Translations under genes and position numbers: made by a program
Shown here: positions 49,501 to 60,900 of the stretch, piece by piece
Layout: every line of letters begins with the position of its first letter
Position numbering within the stretch: position 1 is the first letter of the stretch
Assembly (NCBI RefSeq): GCF_004834005.1
Contig: NZ_STFF01000015.1
Span: 89,906 to 153,905 of the forward strand
Source of the DNA: Niastella caeni
Lineage (GTDB): Bacteria; Bacteroidota; Bacteroidia; Chitinophagales; Chitinophagaceae
DNA length: 64,000 nucleotides
Direction: 5' to 3'
The notes under the pieces: model-generated
The model's database searches: none
What the model was told of the DNA's origin: nothing
The model's input: the letters and a program-made list of their open reading frames with translations, nothing else

Positions 49501-51128
49501 GCATCCTGGGCAACTGGCGAATGGACCGCGCCTATACGTATTACGGCGACAGGAAGCAAACAGCTATTACCGATACTACCAATATCAGAACTTATGGCGA
49601 AATAAAGGATTTTGAACCCTACTGGGCTTTCAGCAGTTCCAGGCTGGCAGGCTCTACAGATACTTCCCGCTGGGTTTGGAACAGCGAGCTGACCCGGTTC
49701 AACAACAAGGGCTATGAAATAGAGAACCATGACCCATTGAACCGTTACAATGCAGGCCAATATGGGTATAACCAAACCCTGCCAATAGCCGTAGCGCAAA
49801 ACGCCAAAAACCGCGAGATCGCTTTTGATGGATTTGAAGATTATGGCTACCAGACAGACAGCTGTAAAAAATGCCTGCTTAACCGGCATGTTGACCTGGG
49901 CACTGATGCCACCCTGGTAGATACGGTAAGCCATACCGGTTTATACAGTTTGCGATTAAATGGTAATCATGCAATATCAAAAGAAATTCCGATAGGCTCA
50001 CCGGCTGAAATTGATTGGAAGCCTGAATTGTCAATGAAGGAAGATTCAATCCCATTCATCGATACGGCGGTGTCGGGGAGTGGAACAGGGTTAAGCAATT
50101 ATTATTATACCATTAGCAATGGTTGCTATGTTTATGCTAATAATAAGCCACCGTTGAGTACCGGTTATACCACGGATGTAAATTATAAAACGGGTATCAA
50201 CCCAGTATTGGGAACATGCCGCACAACAAGTCTTTATTATTCATTCAGGGGCTATATACAGCCCAAGGTTACAGGTGTTTATAAATTCTGGGTTACTGTA
50301 AAAAATATTATGTCAATATATATTACCAGCAATGGTGTAACCAAACAGATCACTTCCGGCAGACCGATGGAAAATAATGCACATCCGTATGCAACGGCCT
50401 TTCAAACCGATACCATTACGCTACAGGCAGGTGAGTTGTATCCGGTATCAATACTCTGGGATATTTATAATAACGATTACCAGGCCAAATTGGAATGGGA
50501 AAGTCAGGGTGTACATCCGCAAGCCAGAGAAGTAGTACCGCGCACCCAATTGTATCCTGATGGTTCCAATGTAGCAACCGTTAAAAGCAATACCATCTTT
50601 AACGACACCACCTGGTGCGTACAATTCAAGCCACCTACCGCTACCCATGTAACCCACAGGAAGTTCTCGCCCATACAGGGACAAAAAGTAGTGGTTAGCG
50701 CCTGGGTAAAGCAGGAAACAGGTTGCATAAATGGTAATAATAACAACGGCGCATTGCAGCTTTACTTTAATGATGAAGCAAATACTGCTTTTTATTGTAG
50801 CCCATCCGGAAAAATTATAGACGGCTGGCAACGGATTGAAGATACGCTGACCGTTCCGGCAACGGCCACCAATGTAACGTTCTGGATGAATGCCACTTCA
50901 TCGGCGCCGGTTTATTTTGATGATGTGCGTATAGTGCCATTCAATGGAAATATGAAATCGTTCGTGTACAACCCGGTGAACCTGCGATTAATGGCCGAGC
51001 TGGATGAGAATAATTACGCCACTTTTTATGAGTATGACGATGAAGGCACACTCATCAGGTTGAAGAAAGAAACAGAACGTGGCATTAAAACCATTAAAGA
51101 AACCCGGAGCGCGCTGCGCAAAGAGTAA
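43557..51128 (+). CDS. Giant secreted SpvB/RHS-entry protein with DNRLRE and PA14 domains (cluster B)
   Basis: A 2523-residue exported protein, paralogous to the 10442-17293 product. It has the same entry (NLVDPFTGDFSYNIPLLDVGG, EASWVGLGWNINPGVISRNMRG) and a similar Gly/Ser-rich beta stretch (~215-300). Unlike its paralogue it carries a DNRLRE-type beta domain at ~1695-1925 (SWLRFNLSGIPQGALIETATL, LYLFGRQG-like strands, LRIRLLDKTG, YIEITYYDPC). It also has a recognisable PA14 domain at ~2178-2335 (TGVYKFWVTV, MSIYITSNG, LQAGELYPVSILW, AKLEWES). A jelly-roll-like unit (KVVVSAWVKQ, GWQRIEDTL, YFDDVRI) and one terminal YD-like unit (NPVNLRLMAELDENN) follow. It has no RHS core or toxin tip. PA14 and DNRLRE suggest glycan or surface contact. 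I infer it is the TcB-like half of a split shell. Confidence 0.75.
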   Translation: MLQSLARNPKAIAWFLVALFYLELVCVPVVARANARPLPAGIKLYGADTWKAAVAGREPFINKGANKAPEKITGSKNKKPVKADGVVTTGPTQPETQSFQSVNSNNLVDPFTGDFSYNIPLLDVGGYPVNLHYQSGITMDQEASWVGLGWNINPGVISRNMRGLPDDFQGGDDKITKTVSIKPNRTIGGAFGRGGELVGAPMNFGLSTENSIFHNTYKGWGIERAMHMSIGIGAGSHGSLSGGLSISMNSQNGTDISPSMGFALSSKETQLQGGITIGTNYNSRTGIQNLQITGQVKREANAAKNQKFGGGVKFSSRISFSQPSYTPTITVPYTSWGASFRAKVGKEIWGFFPSKNFQAYMSVQEVADHTLALPAYGYLYYEKANNNQQVLLDYNREKDVAWSESSPNIAVPIYTYDTWSISGEGTGGMFRPYRSDIGYVYDHKMATKSVNTNIGTDIGFGSILKAGAEVNVVNAITENNAWTGDNRLVDVIKFRSADTTFENVYFKNPGEKTAVDKLYQQALGGDTLMRVDLASRISNNSLVTATRNMSLFKNARAISKLTFDLNTVRRQRDKRGQVISYLTALEANEVGLDKQIKSYSINTFPASNCNGYQTIKRNEGERRDHHLSEITVLNPDGRRYVYGVPVYNKSQVEVTMAIEQEGDKASGLVKYSGTDKSIGNKQGKDGYYNKEQMGAYSHSFLLSGILSNDYVDLTGDGITEDDNGDAVKFNYSQVHGLNVPYRWRAPYYSDTASYNEGLKTDSRDDKGSFTYGEREVWYLNSIESKTMIATFVLDANRKDGYGVSGEDGGKNTGQKLYKLKEINLYTKADYLKNGIAARPIKTVHFDYTYELCKKNPGSDVDSGKLTLKRVWFTYNKNTKGQRNPYVFTYGLNPDFSQRSVDRWGNYKKPDNNPGNGQALTNADYSYTLQTGVKSWNADSAANNAAPWTLSEIKLPSGGKLKVTYESDDYAYVQNKRAMQFFTIAGFGSSQNSNPQSKLYPLGNVNNDYHYVFINVTESVNNPADIARKYLDGVTQLFFKLAVNMPADKWGNGFELVPCYAEIENYGVASHINNKTIWIKVKSIKGNESPFATAAIQFLRLNLPSKAYPWSEPGDKIDIRTVVGLLSSVISPVLNLLKESAFENKARNNNRCRSVEVDKSFVRLDNPIYKKFGGGLRVKKTELFDNWNAMSGQQYARYGQTYTYTDTILVNGEKTAISSGVASYEPMIGGDENPFHVPAKVYSEKVGALAPTNYLYTEEPFAETFFPGASVGYSKIRVQTIHKDKKSANGFDETEFYTSKDFPTLIEYTPIDADSKKSYKSPITSMFTFDARNYVTLSQGFKIELNDMNGKPKSQVTYSQNDLKNPISYTYNYYRLVNDNAGQPRLSNKVAVANNANGVVDTAGEIGKEVEVMIDVREQTSTTTSGNVEANFDLVSMPPPMPPMPLFTVIPLFNGETNRYRAVSVLKIVNRYGILDSVIHIEKGSKVSTRNLVYDGETGDVLLSQTNNEFDDPVYNFNYPAHWVYTGMGPAYQNIGTILDSVNFRKGIMYNLSNQRIPVERYFESGDELLVLGKDQRILATDDHCSDDYYQFKDSSVYKKIWAVDASKGKEGQKGIYFIDRDGIPYSCDAQSLRIIRSGKRNMAGVSVGSITSLQSPIRKVNDTSRFVFDTATHVIAANAAKFKDLWQVDSTTYAKDTQVISFRRMTLKRDTAFATDNYAIHDYKPNGGNRKLGALPSVNIFTSYSYDAGTGNWDEYLKSWLRFNLSGIPQGALIETATLHLFGRQGSPHQNYRNSNACYLERLKAKWPREAIPGGEYYGGPEVTPYFADDNSTIDTMHRILIPATPHGQDTYRNEVLNITDMAQDMLDHYYSSNFVVSPGLRIRLLDKTGATNSENKLTYNAGKTPDECPSEMSDCRPYIEITYYDPCANGSPPVFYASDPLGRVATSVTPSGGYYCFDQLVDSFVCKPNINDTAVNFYRFGILGNWRMDRAYTYYGDRKQTAITDTTNIRTYGEIKDFEPYWAFSSSRLAGSTDTSRWVWNSELTRFNNKGYEIENHDPLNRYNAGQYGYNQTLPIAVAQNAKNREIAFDGFEDYGYQTDSCKKCLLNRHVDLGTDATLVDTVSHTGLYSLRLNGNHAISKEIPIGSPAEIDWKPELSMKEDSIPFIDTAVSGSGTGLSNYYYTISNGCYVYANNKPPLSTGYTTDVNYKTGINPVLGTCRTTSLYYSFRGYIQPKVTGVYKFWVTVKNIMSIYITSNGVTKQITSGRPMENNAHPYATAFQTDTITLQAGELYPVSILWDIYNNDYQAKLEWESQGVHPQAREVVPRTQLYPDGSNVATVKSNTIFNDTTWCVQFKPPTATHVTHRKFSPIQGQKVVVSAWVKQETGCINGNNNNGALQLYFNDEANTAFYCSPSGKIIDGWQRIEDTLTVPATATNVTFWMNATSSAPVYFDDVRIVPFNGNMKSFVYNPVNLRLMAELDENNYATFYEYDDEGTLIRLKKETERGIKTIKETRSALRKE

Positions 51129-51159
51129 CGGTTCAATTTAAACATAAAAAATACGCAAT

Positions 51160-51894
51160 ATGCGATCTATAAACAGCTTACCCGTAAAGCTGACAGCCCT
51201 GATGATGATGGTTGGCCTGGTTAAAGCAACCGGGCAGCCGGTTACCAATACCTTTTATTGTTTCCGTGAATTGATGCACGTTCAGCAGGTGTTAAAAGAC
51301 ACAGCACATGTAAGTTTTGACGCTGAATATGTCATCACTTTTAATGATGCTACCATTGATACCGTGCTTTACCAATATAAAGTGAGCGGCAATAAGGTGC
51401 ATGTAACGGCTAGCGATAGCACCGAATTCATTCAAAACAGTTTATATAACCTGTTGTTACAACATAACCGGCATCTTGCGGTGTTGTATAAACCGGTGGA
51501 GCTTTTTAAGTATGTTTTACATGCCAACCTTACTGATCCTTCATTTCACGAATCACTGGTGAGTGGAATGGCTGTGGCTGATACAGGCGGATATAAAAAG
51601 CTGTCGTACAATTTTAAACCGGCAAGTCCATACCAGCAATACGACATCATTTATGATTCTACAACATATCGCATGCATGCCATTCAATACAGTTTCAATC
51701 TGAATGGTTCGGGTGCTGCGCCCAGTGGCAGCAAGTTGCCCTTTCATGTGACAATTTTATTCAGCAACTATCAAACGGGGCTGTTTACCGACAGTGTGTT
51801 TTCGACCAGTGCATATATTACGTGGAGCAAAGGCAACTGTACTATGGCAGCGCCTTATGCCGGTTATCAACTCATAAACTCTCTAAATCAATAA
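51160..51894 (+). CDS. Secreted hypothetical protein present only in cluster B
   Basis: A 244-residue protein with a signal peptide (MRSINSLPVKLTALMMMVGLVKATGQ). The mature part is beta-rich, with strands such as AEYVITFNDATIDTVLYQYKV, NKVHVTA and YDIIYDSTTYRMHAIQYSF. The pattern is loosely like LolA/LppX-type lipid-binding sheets, but this is only an impression. It is inserted between the TcB-like and TcC-like genes with gaps of 31 and 10 bases. Cluster A has no counterpart: there the two giants are adjacent. It may be an accessory factor for the longer cluster B toxin. Function unknown. Confidence 0.6.
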   Translation: MRSINSLPVKLTALMMMVGLVKATGQPVTNTFYCFRELMHVQQVLKDTAHVSFDAEYVITFNDATIDTVLYQYKVSGNKVHVTASDSTEFIQNSLYNLLLQHNRHLAVLYKPVELFKYVLHANLTDPSFHESLVSGMAVADTGGYKKLSYNFKPASPYQQYDIIYDSTTYRMHAIQYSFNLNGSGAAPSGSKLPFHVTILFSNYQTGLFTDSVFSTSAYITWSKGNCTMAAPYAGYQLINSLNQ

Positions 51895-51904
51895 ACCGTA
51901 TCTC

Positions 51905-54900
51905 ATGCAACGCACTATTTACCGGTTATTGTGTTTTTGTTTTCTGCTCGGTAGCTTTCATACTGTAAAAGCCATCGATGAAAAGTATGCAGCGCCGCCG
52001 CTCAGGGGCAATCAACTGGCTGCCGATTCAACCAGCATGGTAATGGATACGGTATACTTTAACCCGGCCCTGAAGCCATTGCAGACTACTTATTTTGTCA
52101 AGAACCTGATCACGTTCACGATAGATGAGTCGCACCGCTATATGTTGCCCGATGAATTTGACGTGTCGGTGACATTTAAAATACATTATACCTACGATAA
52201 CAATGGCACGCCTGTTACGAGTGTAACGGAGGAGCCGATTACATTAAGTATCGGTTATACAAAGTATACAACTTATACGAATAAGCAAGTTTATATAGAA
52301 AACGACTGGTACAAGGTAGAAATTGAAATTGTAAGCATAAGTGGGTCGGGTAATCTGAGCGAGTATCGCGATGCCCTGGTGCTCACCAATGAGATCTTTA
52401 TCAGCCGGGAATACAATTTCTCCTGCACCAACAATGCCATTCAACAGATCTTTTCGAGCAGCACCCACGTAAATACCAAAGGCGAGTTGAACGTATACTG
52501 GTTGCCGGAACGGGCTGCCGATGAATATGACCTGGAATGGACCTATATTGATGATTCTGCATTAATTAATTATAAAAAGGTAAACGATCCGTCGAAATAT
52601 GATCCTAAAAAGCTTTTTACCAACAATGCTACGCGGGTAAGCGTGAGCAGGGAAAATTATTATATCCCCTTATTGTATGAAGCTTCCGGTCATTTATTTT
52701 ACCGGGTACGAGCCGTGCAGGTAAAGCAGCATGGGCAACGCATAGAATCGGTCTGGAGCTCTGACTATACAAACGGACTGGGCTCATATGGCTTTAAAGG
52801 ACTTGATTCCGCTTTAAACTGGCAGGCGTCTACCAGTTTTGCCGAGGAAGGAAAGAGAAAATCGGTGGTGCAGTATTTTGATGGTTCCTTAAAAAGCCGT
52901 CAAACGGTTACGAAGGATAACACGACCGATACAACCATTATTGCGGAAACTTTTTATGATCACCAGGGCCGGCCGGTGATCCAGGTAATGCCAACGCCTT
53001 CGTTGAGCAGCATCATAAAATATACGCCCGGTTTTAACCGCCTTAATAGTGCTGAGTATGAAAAGGATTCGTATGATGACGACTGGCAGGATAGCTGTTA
53101 TTGTGCACAGGGCGCCCCGGTAATGGATACGTTGTATGGAGCCGCCCAATATTACTCACCGGCAAATCCACTGGCAACGAGCGGGTATCATAAATTTATT
53201 CCCAATGCCAAAGGGTATGTGTTTGCAGAAACGCGGTATACGCCGGATAATACCGGCCGGGTAAGCATCCAGAGCGGGGTAGGGGAAACTTTTCAGATAG
53301 GGAAAGGTCATGAAACAAAATATACCTACAATATGGCCGACCAGGAAGAGCTGGACGCCTTGTTTGGTACGGAAGTAGGAAATGCCAGTCACTATTTTAA
53401 AAATACGGTAAGGGATGCCAATGGCCAGGTGAGCATCAGTTATGTTGATATGCATGGCCGCACTATTGCCACTGCATTGGCCGGTATGCCGCCCGTAGCA
53501 GTGGATGCATTGCCTTCCAACAATTCGTACTACATCACTAAAAAGTTGCTCGACAGCAATAGCAACGTGATAAAAGGTACAGTGATAGAAAGCAGCAAAG
53601 GACTGGTAGTAACAAAAGCCGGGTCGCACCAGTTCATATATTCTCTTTTGCCCGACAGCATCAGTATAAGGGATTGTAACAATATTAATATTTGTTACGA
53701 CTGTATTTATGATCTGCAGATCACGATCACTGATGAGTGTAATAACACCACGCTGCCGAATGGCGAACCGGTGGTCATAAACAAGACCAATTATCATCTC
53801 GATTCGGCATGTAATGCCCTCAGTGCTTTTCCGGCAATAGATACTATGGTGTATTTACAGGAAGGAAGTTACCTGGTTACCAAAACGCTTACGGTAAACA
53901 AACAGGCGATGGATTATTACCGGGATAGTTTGTTCCTGGTACGTAATGCCTGCCGTTCACTACAGCAAACCATCCAGGAGCAGAAATCTTTATTGGCAAC
54001 TACCCTTCAATGTGTGCCAGCCTGTTCTACCTGTACTGCCAGCCTGAGCGATTGGGAAGTTTACCGCAATAGCTATATGCAACAGGCAGGTATTGCAAAT
54101 AGTGATACGGCCAATTATCGCATACAAGCCCAAATGGCATGGAAAGCCGAGCTGGAAGAATGCCAGAAGTTATGCGATAGTGTGGTGGCGTTACACCAAA
54201 GTATCGAACAGCAAATGCTGGCCGATGTAACACCACCTTATGGGCAGTATGCCAATCCGGATAGTATTGATATGTATTCTGTTTTCTGGAAACCAACTGG
54301 CGAACAGGAGAATTATAAAAATGTAACAGGTAACTATAAAGATGAGAACGGTAATGATGAAGAGCCTGACCCCAGAGATATGGCGTCGGAATTGTTTACA
54401 GCTTCTTTTAAAAATTCCTGGGCAGAAACCCTATTACAGAAGCACCCGGAGTACCTCAAGCTCGTACGGTTTAAAGAATTAGCCGCCAGCAATATCTGGG
54501 ACCAGCATTTTGCACAAACAGATACCTACCAGGAAGCTGTTGCCAAAGGGTATTTAAATGCGGGTGATTTCTCAACCCACCCAACGGGGGGCATTTTTGT
54601 CCATAATACCACCTACCGTGATCCGTTCTTTACAGATCTGATCAGCCAGGGCAAAGTTGCAGGCAGTTACAAAACACAGATGGAGGCAGCCCTGCTTGAT
54701 AAAGTACGTGATGCAAATGATAATGCCATTTCCATGTGGTCATTGGCCACGATAATGGCCAATTGTCCTGCCAGCGAAGCCACCTGCGTAAACCAATATA
54801 AATCGTTGGATAGTGCATTTACTCATGTGCAGGGTTGTGCCGGAGACCAGGATATGGCCTGGAAATTTTTCAGGGAAATGTACCTCCAGAAGAAGCGCGA

Positions 54901-57900
54901 CCTGGTAAATGATATTTTAACCGAAGCCCAGCAGCAACATACCAACCCCGATTACTGGGATATGTACCTGTTGGCTGGTACGGGTCATACCCTTAATTTC
55001 TATCATCCGGCGATGGTGTCTGTAAATGATATGCCAACCAATGAACAAGCCGCCCGGGATAGCCTGCAAAAGTATATCAATGATAACTGTGCGGCGTATG
55101 TGGAGCAATGGTGGGCAGACCTGGGACCGTGTAATTACAATAGTACGGATAGTGCATGGATTATACCACGCCTGATTGATGTATGCCGTGAAGGCGGTGA
55201 TGAAGAACATTTCTTTGGCGCCAGTACGGTTAAGCCATCCAGTAACTATGTGTTTAAAAGTTTTGAAGATGTATTAAAGTTCTATAGCGACAGTACCGGC
55301 AAGCCTTACAATGCGGCCTGTAACGTGTACCTCATTAGTGCGCCGTTACCTTACGACCAGCAACCGGTGTATACCAATAAACCGGTGTACCAGCAGCCAG
55401 ACAGTTGCGAATGTGCTACAATCAGTTTATTGTACAATCAGTATCAGTCGGCTGCTATTGATTCCAGCTTTGCTGATTATCTCTATAGAACATCAGGCAC
55501 CCAAATGACCCCGGGCGCACTGGATACATTGCGAATGGCCTGCAACGGACAAATCAATTGTAACTACCTGAATGCCCCGGTATTTTTGCCACCGGTACTG
55601 CAATGCGGTGTGAAGGATGTGTGCGTGAGTTGTGCGCGGGTTGATTCGCTCAACAAGGATTTTAAAACAGATTTCCCGGGAGTTTATCCTGCTATTTCAG
55701 ATGCCGGTGTTACAGATTCTCTTCAACAAAGCTGGAACCTGTTGTACGAGCGGTTCATGAATAACCATTTGGGATATGGTAAAACAGCCAGTGAATACCT
55801 GGCATTTAGCAATCAATGCAGCCTGGTACAACCAACTGAAGCCTGTGATTCCTTATCGCAGTTAGTGAATGATTTTAAGTTCAATTATTTTTTCCCTGAT
55901 ACCAGCAATTGTAATTCCGCTCATTTCAGAGTGAGCAGGAATTTTAATAATTCGTATGTGTTGGCCGATAGCAATGTTGCCAAAGTATTCAGTGGTGGAA
56001 TTGCGCATATACCGGAAGGGATAACTGATTTTCCATTGGATTCTACTGGTAGTGCTGTTTCTATGGGATATTGGAAATACGATACATTATGTGTAGATAA
56101 TGAATTTACCCTGAAGGCAAGGGTAAAAATGCCACTGCAAGCAAATGTTGGTCGTTATGGTTATGTAAACCTTGTCTTTTATAGCGACAACGTTACATTT
56201 AGTCCAACTTTTTCTCAATTTAATCCCGCATATGATACCGCATCGGCGATTCAGTATAACGGGTATTGGCTGGTTGATAATGGGGTATCAACGTTCCCAA
56301 CAGGAATGGTGTCCATGATGCGAAACTTTGCTACCTGGCGCATCATAACCATCAATGCGCATAACAACGTATTTAAAGTATACCTTGATGACTCCCTGGT
56401 ATTAAATGTTCCCTATACTGGTAAGGTTAATAAAATATTCAGAATGGCTTGTGGCTTCAGTGGAACAGCCGGAGAAACAGACTGGATTAAAGTATATGAT
56501 GCGGCGGGTGTATTGCAATACAAAGAAGAGTTTGAAGATTGCAAGCAATCACCCTCGAATTACCCGGATGTTTTCACCTGTCCAAAATCAGGATGCGATA
56601 CTTCTTTTGCGAACTATTATAATACCAGGAAAGGTACCAGCTATACTTATAGCCAGATTGAAGATTTATATAAAACCACCTGTGGCAAAGAACTCAATGC
56701 TTGTGGAAATAGTAAGCGAAGCGATATTTTAAACACCTGGTTGAACGAGTATAAAAAATATGGCGGTATTCCACATCTTGATGCCAGCGGCAGTGATACA
56801 ACGCATTGGAAAGTGAATTTTGGCGGTGCTCACTATACGTACGGTTTTCCATTAGGAGAGGTCATCAAAAACGGGATAATGGCTTTGCCTTCTTATTACG
56901 CAGATACTACGGCCAAAAAAAGTTTTGGCATCGATTACTTACATGATACTTTATGCCTGGATACTGCTGGTTATACCTGGGAGGCAAGGTTAAAATTACC
57001 TGATAGCCTGGTAAGTACGAATGGGTTTAACGCAAGCTGGTGGCTTTGGTTATATACAGACTCTACTGCCGGGAGTATGCAGATGTCCATTTCGAAGGTG
57101 GATGGTATGGGCGTGGCAGTATGTACGCATAACAATGATTCCAAAAAATCATGCGCCAATGAAAATGTACCGGGGCAGCATTTTAATGACTGGCGGGTGG
57201 TTAAATTCCAGTTCCGTGGCCGTGAATTCAAATATTATATAGATGACAGTCTGATGGCGCAGCGTACGCTGGATACGCCAATGACGAAATTGCGTAGGTG
57301 GTCATTGCAGCCATATTCAGTGAAGGCGCAGATAGATTATGTGAAGATCTATGATGTTGCCGGCAACCTACTATATAACGAAAATTTTGATGACGCGCAC
57401 AACCTTGCCATGTATGGTAATCGGGGACGATGCTCGCCCTGTGAAACCAGGTTCAGCAACTATTTCAATAATCGCAATAACTCTAACCTCACCTATGCAT
57501 CAATAGATTCTATCTATTTTAATTCGAGTGGCGTTCATTTAAGTCTTTGTGAAGGATCACCGTTGGCCCTCTGCGGTAAAACCGAACCGGTATTTGCGCC
57601 GGTTGCCTGGAAGCCGCGTACCGTGTGCACCGATAGCACGCTGTTTGCCACTTCAACCAGTGTATTATTACAGGAGGCGTACCGGGATTCGCTTATTGGC
57701 AGTTTTAATGACCGGTACCTGGCCAAATGTTTAAGCGCCCGTTATAATGAAAACTTTACAGTGTATCAACAGATCAGTGAGTTTCATTATACGCTGTATT
57801 ATTACGACCAGGCAGGTAACCTGTTAAAGACCGTACCACCGGAAGGGGTGAACGTAAGCAAGTTTGCCTGGGCCCGCGCCTGGTCAGATTCAGTGACCAC

Positions 57901-60900
57901 AGCGCGCCGCAATAAGCAATACCTGGTACCCCAACATAAACTACCCACCCAATACCGGTATAACACATTAAACCAGGTAGTGACGCAAAAGTCGCCAGAC
58001 GGCGGTACGTCGGAATTCTGGTACGACCGGTTGGGCCGGTTGGCGATCAGCCGCAATGCCAGGCAAAGGACGGCCAGTGCTACAGAAGAGGGCTCCTTAT
58101 ACAGCTATACAAAATATGACTCCCTGGGCCGCATAACGGAAGTAGGGCAGGTGAGCAATACCGGTGCTAATGGCGCTATGACAAATGCGATCAGCCGTAA
58201 CCAGCCATCGTTGAACAACTGGTTATTGGCGCTGCATAACCGGCGCGGACAGATCACCAATACGGTGTATGATCTGCCATATACCGGTTTTGAAGGTTTA
58301 GCGGACCAACGGTTGGTCATAAGCCAAAAAAACCTTCGCAACCGGGTGAGCTATACCACGCTCACCGATACAGGCCTCTATAATGTCTATAGCCAGGGCA
58401 CCTTTTACACCTATGATATTTTGGGTAATGTAGATCAACTGTTGCAGGATTATGGTTGCGAAAGTTGTTTTGGAACTACGGCCAACGTAATGAACACAAA
58501 CGGGAACCGCTGGAAAAAAATAGGTTATCAATACGACCTTATCAGTGGTAAGGTGAATATGGTAATATACCAGCAAGGCTGGCGGGATGGGTTTTTCCAC
58601 CGCTACAGTTACGATGCAGAGAACCGGTTAACGCTGGTAGAAACCAGTCGCGACAGTCTGGTGTGGGAAAAAGATGCGCGCTACGAATACTACCGGCATG
58701 GGCCGCTGGCGCGGGTAACGTTGGGAGATCAACAAGTACAGGGCCTCGATTACGCCTATACCTTGCAGGGTTGGCTGAAAGGCATCAACAGCACCGGCGG
58801 CACCGATTCGTTTGATATGGGAGGCGATGGCCGGGCGAGCAGTTTGAACCGCTATACTGCCAAAGACGCGCTGGGGCTCACCCTGAATTATTTTGGTAAT
58901 GATTACGCAGCCATTAATGGAACGCCTTTCCCCGGTTACAGCGCCTATCTGCCAGCGTACCGGCCCTTATACAATGGCAACATAAGCAGCAGCAGTGTTT
59001 ACCAAAGCAAGTTTGATTACTATAATTCACCGGGCGGGCCGCTGATCTTCTACAATTATAAGTACGATCAGCTCAATCGCCTGACGGCGCAGGATGCCTA
59101 TAAAGGGTTCAATGGGGTCACCAACAGTTGGTCGTCCATGACCACAATGGGCGACTACCTGAAAGAGCGTGTTGCGTATGATGCCAATGGGAATATCAAA
59201 AAATACCTGCGCAATAGCATCAGCGGTACCACGGCGCAAATGGACAGTCTTAATTATTACTATTATGCCAACACGAACCAGTTACGGCGGGTGACCGATA
59301 ATGTGCCGGCGAATGCGTTTGTGAGCAAAGAGGATGACATCATCAGGGATATCGAGAACCAGGCGGATAGTAACTATGTGTATGATTCCATAGGTAATTT
59401 GATAACCGACAATGCCGCCAGCATCACCCACATCAAATGGAATGTGTATGGAAAGATCCAGGAGATCATCAAAGCGGCAACAGCCGATGCACCGGCAACG
59501 AATATTAAATACAGCTATGATGTAGCCGGCAATCGCATTGGGCAGGTAGTTACATCAGCCGGCACCAAACATTACACCTGGTATGTACGGGATGCACAAG
59601 GGAATATCCTGACCACCTATACGGCCGATGGCGACGAAAGCGACCTGGAAGATTTGGACCTGGAACTGAAAGACCGGTTCCTGTATGGCAGCAGCCGGTT
59701 GGGCGTGATGACAGTAGATGACGGAGTAGACGGTGGCCCGGGCAGTATGCAGTATTATTATGAGAAAAAGTCTTACGACCGGGGTTACAAGCAATATGAG
59801 CTCACCAACCATTTAGGCAATGTTCTTGCCACCATATCGGATAGAAAATTTGGCGTACCTTCAGCCGGTAGTTCTTTGATAGATCACTACGAACCACATA
59901 TAGTGACTGCGCAGGATTATTATCCGTTTGGGATGCTTTCGAGGGTAGCTCTTCCAAATAGTAATGTACCTTATAAGTTTGGGTTTAACGGCAAGATGAA
60001 TGATGATGAGGTGAAGGGATTGGGTAATCAGCAGGATTATGGGATGAGGATTTATGATGCGAGGGTGGGGAGGTTTCTGTCTGTTGACCCATTAACGAAA
60101 GGCTATCCAGAATTAACACCTTACCAGTTTGCAAGTAATACTCCTATTGAGGCTATTGATCTGGATGGATTAGAAGAATCATCTTCTAAAAAAGAAGGGT
60201 TTTGGAAAGCATTTGGGAAAACTGTTTTAAAAGGTGTTGAAAAAGCCGTTGAACATGTTTATAATAATCCCAATCATGCGGGGTATGGATATACCCCGAG
60301 TATGAAGACTCCAAATCCTGCTGACTTTAAAAAGTATGATGTTAACTTGCTGGATCAGATAGATCCTAGGCTTCAAGCTCAAGCGTTCTCGGATAACTTA
60401 GTTTTTGGCACTACTAATTTTATAGGGGGGATAACTGAAGGAAATGGTGAGAAGACGGCTAAAGCTTTACCTGCTTTTGTGGGAACTGTTATGGCACTTG
60501 AAGGCATTAAAATGAATTTTGGCTTTAGTTTGAAGCCTAAAGTCAAACTAAAGGCAGCTACCCTTGATCCTATGGAGTCTTCAATGTCTCGTAAATTGAC
60601 GGAGCCATTGCCATCTTCACGAGTTACAATTGGACTTGGAATTGCACAAGATTTACCTGGACACCGCGGAACAGGAGCTATAACTTGGAAAAATGCTGCA
60701 TGGCAAGAAGCTGGCTTGACAAAGGTTGATTATGGCAAAATGTATATTGGCGATGAATTTGCTATTAAAGAGGCATTTAGAGATGCTGTTAAGAATGCAG
60801 ATGCAGTTCGTTTTGATGTTACAGGCTTCGATCCATTTACCAAAAATCCAGGAGTAACTAATTACGAATTTAATTATATTAACAACGATCCTGCCTTACT

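Noticed and set aside
53156..53797. 213-codon minus-strand open frame inside the cluster B toxin
   Set aside because: Antisense shadow of conserved DUF6443-RHS coding sequence; no motif or signal.
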